Shown one piece after another: positions 39,417-45,236 of a stretch of 45,236 nucleotides of DNA. Positions within the stretch are counted from its first letter, which is position 1, and each line of letters opens with the position of its first letter. The stretch comes from an uncultured Azospirillum sp. (GTDB taxonomy: Bacteria > Pseudomonadota > Alphaproteobacteria > RF32 > CAG-239): the NCBI GenBank assembly GCA_900538765.1, contig UQAB01000012.1:1-45236 (forward strand), written 5' to 3'. The notes beneath the pieces are model-generated. The model was not told the origin of the DNA. It worked only from the letters and a program-made list of their open reading frames with translations, and ran no database searches. The position numbers were made by a program, and so were the translations under genes.

Positions 39417-40681
39417 TATGAAATATATCCCCTGACTTTATCGAGAATCCCGTCCAAGACTTTGTTTTCTCCGGATGCCCAGTTATAAGCCAGGCTGCGT
39501 TTGGCTTCAAGCAACTCGGGGGATTTGAGGAGGTTGATAACCGTGTCTTTGAGTTCCAGCACGTCGTTGACCTGAATAATTGCGTCGGCTTTTTTGGCGC
39601 GGTTCATGGCGTCGGTAAAATTGTGCATGTGCGGGCCGACAATGACGGCGTCACGCATACGGGACGGCTCCATAAAGTTCTGGCCGCCGTGAGGAATGAG
39701 CGAGCCGCCGATGAAAACCAGCGGGCAGAGGCTGTACCACAAGCCCATCTCACCGATGGTGTCGGCAATGTAAACGTCGGTTTCGGGGATGATTTCGTCG
39801 CCGGCGGAGCGCAGGCTGGTTGATAAGCCGGAGATTTCTTTGACGGCGCTGTTGACTTCGTAGCCGCGCTGCGGGTGGCGTGGCGCGATGATGGTCAGCA
39901 GTCCGGGGGCGGCTTCTTTTATTTCGGGAATAAAACGGGCGATTTTGGCTTCTTCGTCATGGTGGGTCGAGCTGACGAGCCAGACCGGGCGGGAGCCTAT
40001 GCGGCGTTTTAACTCCGCCAGTTTTTCCGCATCAACGGGAATCGGCAGGCCGGCGTATTTGATGTTGCCGAGGCAGGCAGTTTCTTTGGCACCGAGGACT
40101 TTCAGGCGGTAAGCGTCTTCTTCGGACTGGCCGAGGCAGAAAGTGAAACAGCCGAGAAGTTCGCGGCTGATGAAGTCAAATTGCTGCCAGCGTTTGAAGG
40201 ATTTGTTGGAGATGCGGCCGTTGACGAGCACAAGCGGAATGCCGCGTTTTTTGATGCCGGAGAGCATGGCCGGCCAGAAGTCGGATTCAAACCACAGGGC
40301 CAAATCCGGGTGCCAGTGGCGGAGGAAGCGGGTGGTAAACGCCGGGTTGTCAATCGGGATATATTGATGAAAGGCACGGTTTGGCAGGCGTTTGGCCATG
40401 ATGTCGGCGGAGGTGGTGGTGCCGGTGGTAACCATGACGTGCGCGTCGTCGTAAATTTCCAGCAGGCGGTTTATCAGCGGCAGCATGGAAATGGACTCGC
40501 CGACGGATGCGCCGTGAAACCAGATGAGGCGGCCTTCGGGGCGTTTTAACAATGGCTTGCCGATGCGTTCGTTAAAACGCTTCATGTCTTCTTTGCCGTT
40601 TTCCTGGCGTTTTTTGATGTATCTTTTTATCGCGACCGGGTAGAGGAGGCGAATCAGCGTGTTGTAAATGTTGATAAACAT
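39416..40681 (-). CDS. waaA: 3-deoxy-D-manno-octulosonic acid (Kdo) transferase
   Basis: 421 residues from the ATG at 40681, with AAGGAG 5 nt upstream; a GTG two codons earlier is less likely. WaaA transfers Kdo from CMP-Kdo to lipid IVA. An N-terminal membrane helix precedes LIWFHGASVGES (catalytic Glu62) and the GT-B C-domain has STHHDEE, IIAPRHPQR and GSLIPHGGQNFMEPS. It is cotranscribed with lpxK downstream and the DUF374 gene upstream. Confidence 0.95.
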   Translation of the reverse strand: MFINIYNTLIRLLYPVAIKRYIKKRQENGKEDMKRFNERIGKPLLKRPEGRLIWFHGASVGESISMLPLINRLLEIYDDAHVMVTTGTTTSADIMAKRLPNRAFHQYIPIDNPAFTTRFLRHWHPDLALWFESDFWPAMLSGIKKRGIPLVLVNGRISNKSFKRWQQFDFISRELLGCFTFCLGQSEEDAYRLKVLGAKETACLGNIKYAGLPIPVDAEKLAELKRRIGSRPVWLVSSTHHDEEAKIARFIPEIKEAAPGLLTIIAPRHPQRGYEVNSAVKEISGLSTSLRSAGDEIIPETDVYIADTIGEMGLWYSLCPLVFIGGSLIPHGGQNFMEPSRMRDAVIVGPHMHNFTDAMNRAKKADAIIQVNDVLELKDTVINLLKSPELLEAKRSLAYNWASGENKVLDGILDKVRGYIS

Positions 40682-40696
40682 TAACACTCCTTGCGG

Positions 40697-41461
40697 TTAT
40701 TTTTTTACGGGCATTGTCGGGTAGGGGTAGGTCTTCTTTTTCTTGACCTTGTGGCTGGGATAAACCGGCTCGCGGCCAACGGCCTTATCCGCGCCGACGC
40801 TGGCTTCCACCAGGGCTTTTTCTATCTCCAGGCGGTGTTTTTCAAGCTCTTCCGCCGAGGCGTCTTTGGGAATGAAAAACGGTTTGGTGCAGTTCAGCAC
40901 ACCGCGGGAAAACGGCAGGGGAATCATCATGTCGTCCCAGCTTTTGCGGGAGATGAAAGCCCGGCTGACGCTGTAGACCATGCCGATAACCGGTTTGCCG
41001 CTTTTCTGAGCGAAGACCAGCGGGCTCAAGGTCATTTCCATGGCCGGTCCGGTCGGCCCGTCGGGGGTGAAGCAGATTGACTTGTCGCTTTTCAGCGCTT
41101 TCAGAAGCTGGATGGCGGCGGCGCGGGAGTTGCTGGTGCTGGAACCTTCGATTTTGCCGAGGCCGAAGTTGCCGAGAACCTTGCCCATGAGCTGGCCGTC
41201 CTTGTGTTGGGAAATCAGGGCGTACAACGGGTGTTTTTTGTTCCAGAACGTGGCGATGAGAGAAGTGCGCGCGTGCCACATGACGATAATGACGCTTTTA
41301 TGTTCGTCCCAGACGGCGTTCATCTCGTCGAGGCCGTTGACCTGCCATTTGGTTGTGACTCTGACCAGGCGGATGTAGGCGCTGATGAGTTTGCTGATGA
41401 TTGTTGTTGCAAAGTTTGATTTGAGCAGTTTGCGGGTAACTTTTTTGAGTGTTTTGGCCAT
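40697..41461 (-). CDS. DUF374 lysophospholipid-acyltransferase family protein
   Basis: 254 residues. A hydrophobic N-terminus precedes MWHARTSLIA (the family's WH-R box), SQHKDGQLMG, GSSTSNSRAA and FTPDGPTGPAME. These are the DUF374 version of the acyltransferase motifs (TPDGPxGP). Such proteins sit beside waaA and lpxK in many alphaproteobacteria, so a role in acylating lipid A or a lipid precursor is likely but not shown. The C-terminus has a basic KVKKKKTYPYP tail. The ATG lies 2 nt after the fliN stop. Confidence 0.85.
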   Translation of the reverse strand: MAKTLKKVTRKLLKSNFATTIISKLISAYIRLVRVTTKWQVNGLDEMNAVWDEHKSVIIVMWHARTSLIATFWNKKHPLYALISQHKDGQLMGKVLGNFGLGKIEGSSTSNSRAAAIQLLKALKSDKSICFTPDGPTGPAMEMTLSPLVFAQKSGKPVIGMVYSVSRAFISRKSWDDMMIPLPFSRGVLNCTKPFFIPKDASAEELEKHRLEIEKALVEASVGADKAVGREPVYPSHKVKKKKTYPYPTMPVKK

Positions 41462-41463
41462 GG

Positions 41464-41721
41464 TTATGCGTTCTTCTTGATAAGTTCGGTGACGGCTATG
41501 CCGATGGTTTCATCGTCGGTGATAACGACTTCGCCGCGGCCGATGAGGATGTTGTTGGCATAAATGTCAACATAGTCGTTCAGGCTGCGGTCAAGTTCGA
41601 CGACGGCGCCGCGCCCCAGCTTGAGCAGCTGGTGGATGCGCAGGCTGGCCGAGCCGAGCACGACGGACAGTTCAACGTTTATTTCTTTGCCAAGATTGTC
41701 AACAGCCGGATTTTTAGCCAT
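41464..41721 (-). CDS. fliN: Flagellar motor switch protein FliN
   Basis: 85 residues, the SpoA domain alone. NVELSVVLGSASLRIHQLLKLGRGAVVELD and NNILIGRGEVVITDDETIGIAVTEL are the typical FliN strands of the C-ring. It lacks the N-terminal extension of longer FliNs. It is first in the operon with the lipid A genes, 2 nt before DUF374; other C-ring genes are not nearby. A SpoA-type protein of another export apparatus is possible but less likely given flgE in the window. Confidence 0.85.
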   Translation of the reverse strand: MAKNPAVDNLGKEINVELSVVLGSASLRIHQLLKLGRGAVVELDRSLNDYVDIYANNILIGRGEVVITDDETIGIAVTELIKKNA

Positions 41722-41913
41722 GTCAGATATCCCAAATTAAAATACAAATTCCTTTTGCCAATTTAACCGCTTTGTTCCTAAATTGCAAGGCGGATATCCG
41801 AAATGTGAACAAATATCCGGAGCGGGGGAGATGACTGTGGATTAATGCAGAATGAAATTGCCCCGGGCGGAGATTTGTGGCAAAACTAAATGTCGGAAAT
41901 CCGGCGCGGACTC

Positions 41914-41942
41914 TTGCAGGATGAAAAGAGGCTGCCTATATT
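41914..41942 (+). promoter_or_regulatory. lon promoter
   Basis: TTGCAG (41914-41919), 17-nt spacer, TATATT (41937-41942). The preceding CTTGCAG and the CCTATAT overlap also resemble a heat-shock (sigma-32) promoter; this is a weak match. Confidence 0.5.
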
Positions 41943-41976
41943 ATCATTATACTATGCAACGTTAAGGTAAGAAACT

Positions 41977-44313
41977 ATGGCTGTAAAAAAAGAAAAGTAT
42001 CCGGCTCTGCCGCTCAGAGACATTGTGGTTTATCCGAAGATGATTGTTCCGCTGTTTGTCGGGCGCGAAAAGTCTATCCGGGCTTTGCAGGAGGCGGTTG
42101 ACAAAGAGCAGAACATCGTTCTGGTGACGCAGAAAGACGTCGCCGAAGAAGAAGCCTCGCCCGAAAACGTGTACGGCGTCGGCACGCTGGGCGCGGTGTT
42201 GCAGCTTTTGAAACTGCCGGACGGAACGCTCAAAGTTTTGATTGAGGGCGTGGAGCGCGTCAGAATCGACAGGTTTACCGACAATCAGGACTATATGGAA
42301 GTGATTGCCGCCGCCATGCCCGAGCATGAAAAAGACAGCCTGGAAATGGAGGCTTTGTCGCGCGCGGTGGTGTCGCAGTTTGAGGAATATGTCAAGTTGT
42401 CGAAAAAGATTCCGGCCGAGGTGCTGGTGTCTATCAACCAGATTGAAGACCTGAGCAAAATGGCCGACACGATTGCCTCGCACCTGTCTTTGAAAATCGC
42501 CGACAAGCAGGAACTGCTGGAAGCGCAGAGCCTGAAAGAGCGGTTTGAAAAAATCCTCGGTTTTATGAACGCCGAAATTACCATGCTGGAAGTCGAAAAC
42601 CGTATTAAGACCCGCGTCAAAAAGCAGATGGAGAAGAGCCAGAAGGAATATTATCTTAACGAACAGATGAAGGCGATTCAGAAAGAACTCGGCGACAGCG
42701 AGGACGAAGAACTTTCCGAATATATGAAGAAGATCAGCAAGACCCGTCTGAGCAAAGAGGCCAAGGAAAAAGTTCTGACCGAGGTCAAAAAGCTCAAGAC
42801 TATGAGCCCGATGTCAAGCGAGGCGACGGTGGTACGCAATTATCTGGACTGGGTTCTCGGTATTCCGTGGAAGAAACCGTCACGCGTCAAAAAAGACCTG
42901 CATGAGGCGATGGCGGTTCTGGACGCCGACCATTACGGTTTGGAAAAAGTCAAGGAACGCATTATTGAATATCTGGCGGTGCAGTCCCGCGCTGATAAAG
43001 TCAAAGGTCCGATTTTGTGCCTTGTCGGCCCTCCGGGCGTGGGCAAGACCTCTCTCGGCCGTTCCATTGCCAAGGCAACCGGGCGTCATTTTGTCCGGGC
43101 ATCGCTGGGCGGTATGCGTGACGAAGCGGAAATCCGCGGACACCGCCGCACCTACATCGGTTCCATGCCGGGCAAGATTATTAAAGGCATGAAGAAAGCC
43201 GGGACGTCTAATCCGCTGTTTTTGCTGGATGAAATTGACAAGCTGGGTAATGATTATCGCGGCGACCCGAGTTCGGCGCTGCTGGAGGTGTTGGATCCGG
43301 AGCAGAATTCGACCTTTAACGACCATTATCTGGAACTGGATTATGATTTGTCGGATGTGATGTTTATTACGACGGCGAACTCTTTGGATATGCCGCGGCC
43401 GCTGCTCGACCGTATGGAGATTATCCGCCTGTCCGGCTACACTGAGGAGGAGAAAATCGAAATCGCCAAGCAGCATCTGCTGCCGAAGATTTTTGAGGAA
43501 AACGCCGTCAAGCCGACTGAGTTGTTTATCAGTGATGAGGCTATCCGCGACGTCATTCGCTATTATACCCGCGAGGCCGGGGTGCGCAATCTGGAGCGCG
43601 AGCTGGCGACGATTGCGCGCAAGGCGATTAAAGATATCATCATGGCGCAGGAGGATAAAAACGCTGCGGTTAAAATGGTTAAGGTGACGGAAAAGAATCT
43701 GGAAAAATATCTGGGCGTCATCAAGTATCGTTACGGCGAAGCCGAAGACCAAGACCATATCGGCGTGACGACCGGTTTGGCCTGGACTGAAGTCGGCGGC
43801 GACATCCTGTTTATCGAAGCGGTGGATATGCCGGGCAAGGGCAAAATTACGCAGACCGGAAAGCTGGGCGAGGTGATGAAGGAATCCATTGAAACGGCGT
43901 ATTCGGTTGTTCGCGCGCATTCAAAAGAGCTGGGCATTGATCCCGAGATTTTTGAAAAAACGGACATCCACGTTCATGTGCCCGAAGGGGCAACGCCGAA
44001 AGACGGGCCGTCTGCCGGTATCGCCATGTACACGACGCTGGTTTCGGTGCTGACCAAAACGCCGGTGCGCAAAGACGTAGCCATGACCGGGGAGATTACC
44101 CTGCAAGGGCGCGTGCTGCCGATCGGCGGGCTGAAGGAAAAGCTGCTGTCGGCGTTGCGCGGCGGGATTAAGACGGTGATTATTCCCAAAGACAATGAAA
44201 AGGATTTGGTAGAAATTCCCGATATTGTCACCAAGGGGATGAAGATTATTCCGGTGAAGGAAGTGAGCGAGGTTTTGGCTGTGGCTTTGAGGCACCCCAA
44301 AAAAAAGCGTTAG
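41977..44313 (+). CDS. lon: ATP-dependent protease Lon
   Basis: 778 residues. It degrades damaged and regulatory proteins in the cytoplasm. The N-terminal substrate domain (LPLRDIVVYPKMIVPLFVGR) precedes the AAA module, with Walker A GPPGVGKTS at about 351-359 and the DEIDKLG box. The C-terminal protease has PKDGPSAGIAM with Ser679, and Lys722 in GGLKEKLL. The 43-residue Ser-Lys spacing is that of the Lon catalytic dyad. It is complete, monocistronic and followed by a terminator at 44337. Confidence 0.97.
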   Translation: MAVKKEKYPALPLRDIVVYPKMIVPLFVGREKSIRALQEAVDKEQNIVLVTQKDVAEEEASPENVYGVGTLGAVLQLLKLPDGTLKVLIEGVERVRIDRFTDNQDYMEVIAAAMPEHEKDSLEMEALSRAVVSQFEEYVKLSKKIPAEVLVSINQIEDLSKMADTIASHLSLKIADKQELLEAQSLKERFEKILGFMNAEITMLEVENRIKTRVKKQMEKSQKEYYLNEQMKAIQKELGDSEDEELSEYMKKISKTRLSKEAKEKVLTEVKKLKTMSPMSSEATVVRNYLDWVLGIPWKKPSRVKKDLHEAMAVLDADHYGLEKVKERIIEYLAVQSRADKVKGPILCLVGPPGVGKTSLGRSIAKATGRHFVRASLGGMRDEAEIRGHRRTYIGSMPGKIIKGMKKAGTSNPLFLLDEIDKLGNDYRGDPSSALLEVLDPEQNSTFNDHYLELDYDLSDVMFITTANSLDMPRPLLDRMEIIRLSGYTEEEKIEIAKQHLLPKIFEENAVKPTELFISDEAIRDVIRYYTREAGVRNLERELATIARKAIKDIIMAQEDKNAAVKMVKVTEKNLEKYLGVIKYRYGEAEDQDHIGVTTGLAWTEVGGDILFIEAVDMPGKGKITQTGKLGEVMKESIETAYSVVRAHSKELGIDPEIFEKTDIHVHVPEGATPKDGPSAGIAMYTTLVSVLTKTPVRKDVAMTGEITLQGRVLPIGGLKEKLLSALRGGIKTVIIPKDNEKDLVEIPDIVTKGMKIIPVKEVSEVLAVALRHPKKKR

Positions 44314-44336
44314 CGGGAATTTGCTGCCGTTGATTT

Positions 44337-44364
44337 AAAAGGCTCGTTTGCGCGAGCCTTTTTT
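44337..44364 (+). terminator. Terminator of lon
   Basis: AAAAGGCTCG-TTTGCG-CGAGCCTTTTTT. The following 320 nt before the HU gene hold only the promoter below. Confidence 0.85.
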
Positions 44365-44588
44365 GTGTGCCGGATTTCTGAATGGGGCAAAAGGGACGCG
44401 CTGTGTGGCGATAACGGGCGTGTAGCGGGAGGCTGATGCCGGGTGCGAATCTTGTGAATCGGCGGCGGTGTTTTTCGCGGAAAGGCTTGTCTGGTGCGGA
44501 TTTCCTGTGAATAACTTGAAAAAAATGTTAGATTGGGGATTATTTTGCTTTTTTTTGCAGATTTTCTGCGGGTAAGCGTTGATTTTGT

Positions 44589-44617
44589 TTGACTCGGGCT
44601 TTTTTTCGTTCTTAAAT
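44589..44617 (+). promoter_or_regulatory. Possible promoter of the HU gene
   Basis: TTGACT (44589-44594), 17-nt spacer, TTAAAT (44612-44617), 65 nt before the start codon. Confidence 0.4.
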
Positions 44618-44682
44618 TTTCCTGTAGCCGCAGAAATGCTGCTGCATGGTTTGTAACTTAATATTTAGAGGGAGTCCTCACC

Positions 44683-44955
44683 GTGAATAAAAATGAATTG
44701 ATTTCCAGCATCTCTAACGATACTGGCTTAACCAAAACTGATTCTGCCAAAGCTGTTGACGCATTCATCGCTTCTGTTACCAATGCTTTGAAGTCTGGCG
44801 ACGAAGTTCGTTTGGTTGGTTTCGGTACATTTGCCGTTTCCAAACGTTCTGCCACAACCGGCCGCAATCCGCGCACCGGTGCCGAAATCAAAATTCCGGC
44901 TCGCAAACAGGCTAAGTTTAAGGCTGGTAAGGCTCTTCAGGACTCTGTAAACTAA
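44683..44955 (+). CDS. hupB: DNA-binding protein HU
   Basis: 90 residues from a GTG with GGGAG 9 nt upstream. It is a nucleoid-associated dimer that bends DNA. MNKNELISSISNDTGLTK is the first helix pair; VRLVGFGTFAVSKRSATTGR and NPRTGAEIKIPARKQAKFK cover the beta-arm and its conserved proline. It is full length. In alphaproteobacteria hup commonly lies after lon, as here. Confidence 0.95.
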   Translation: MNKNELISSISNDTGLTKTDSAKAVDAFIASVTNALKSGDEVRLVGFGTFAVSKRSATTGRNPRTGAEIKIPARKQAKFKAGKALQDSVN

Positions 44956-44956
44956 T

Positions 44957-45062
44957 TGGGGGATGTGCAAAAGAGCTGTCATGCTTGTAATTTTATCGCT
45001 CGTGTACTTCTGTGTACACGTCACTCAAAAATCACAGCGCAGCACAGCTCTTTATCCCACCC
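44957..45062. repeat. Long hairpin repeat H6 (GTAC-apex family)
   Basis: AAAGAGCTGT/ACAGCTCTTT arms, apex GTGTAC-TTCT-GTGTACAC. Nearly the same sequence as H5; the arm substitutions (GGGCTGT to GAGCTGT) are matched by ACAGCCC to ACAGCTC, so pairing is conserved. Confidence 0.85.
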
Positions 45063-45078
45063 ATGGATGATTAGTTTG

Positions 45079-45105
45079 AAAGGCTCGCGTTTGCGAGCCT
45101 TTTTT
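45079..45105 (+). terminator. Terminator of the HU gene
   Basis: AAAGGCTCGC-GTTT-GCGAGCCTTTTTT, placed after repeat H6, so H6 is probably in the transcript. Confidence 0.8.
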
Positions 45106-45154
45106 GGTGTCGAAAAATCACTGCGTAGCATGCCCAAAAATCATGCTCATAAGG

Positions 45155-45236
45155 GGGATGTGCAAAAGGGCTGTCATGCTTGTTGTTTTTCTTCTCGTGT
45201 AGCTATTTGTACACGTCGGCGAAAAACAACGGCGCA
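45155..45236. repeat. Long hairpin repeat H7, cut by the window end
   Basis: GTGCAAAAGGGCTGTCATGC at its left edge equals H5 (with one mismatch to H6). The apex region GTGTAGCTATTTGTACAC is changed on the left arm. The right arm is cut at GGCGCA. Confidence 0.75.

Noticed and set aside
42880..43920. 346-residue minus-strand ORF inside lon
   Set aside because: Antisense shadow of the conserved Lon AAA domain, no independent motif.

Overview
The window reads as chromosomal DNA from a Gram-negative alphaproteobacterium, most likely an uncultured, host-associated (gut-type) one. Support: a 55-residue cysteine-free L33; a detached F1 ATP synthase operon atpHAGDC without F0 genes, whose beta subunit has a Lys/Ala-rich N-terminal tail; a DUF374-waaA-lpxK lipid A operon; divergent xerC and priA; SPOR, M50 and nagZ genes close to dgt; and many intergenic palindromes of the kind seen in Alphaproteobacteria. 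The order or family is inferred from memory of similar genomes and was not tested.

Layout. 1-1326: the 3' end of one Cys-rich secreted protein gene and a complete paralogue. 1323-4056 (minus): nagZ, M50 protease, SPOR protein. 4247-5644: a secreted VirB2/TrbC-like protein with two internal repeats. 5667-10908: dgt (minus), then xthA, rnr and an S41 protease. 11062-12435: rpmG, then repeats, a structured leader RNA and a small HTH gene. 12436-16664: xerC (minus), priA and a HExxH protein. 16791-22424: atpHAGDC, interrupted by long hairpin repeats. 22483-25950 (minus): a second Cys-rich paralogue with a structured leader, then accC and accB. 26368-28080: an EamA protein and flgE, the latter behind a sigma-54 promoter. 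28276-29150: tRNA-Phe with a duplicated 3' end, then a compact set of small RNAs. 29367-35788: a serine-recombinase-like protein without its nucleophile, two AT-rich glycosyltransferase genes, and the complete ADP-heptose set hldE-gmhA-gmhB-hldD. 35880-38449: a small unknown protein, an sRNA candidate, an outer-membrane barrel protein and an aldo/keto reductase. 38460-41721 (minus): fliN, DUF374 acyltransferase, waaA, lpxK. 41977-44955: lon and an HU gene.

How the genes fit together. Envelope construction dominates: heptose precursor synthesis, Kdo transfer, lipid A 4'-phosphorylation, core-type glycosyltransferases, fatty-acid initiation (AccBC), peptidoglycan recycling (NagZ) and several exported proteins. 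flgE and fliN indicate a flagellum.

Most unusual signals. (1) At 28731-28995, a 22-residue hydrophobic/basic peptide ORF has a near-perfect Shine-Dalgarno buried in an 8-bp hairpin. Facing away from it is an sRNA with its own promoter and terminator whose AACCCCTTTC segment can pair with that Shine-Dalgarno. This is the layout of a divergently encoded type I toxin-antitoxin pair. (2) Two leader RNAs on the minus strand share an architecture: promoter, 5' hairpin, long-range stem, then a terminator about 30 nt before the start codon of two unrelated genes. (3) A family of about 110-125-bp hairpins with a GTAC-loop-GTAC apex sits in the atp operon and next to rpmG and the HU gene. (4) A tRNA-Phe 3' end is repeated across an inserted repeat element.
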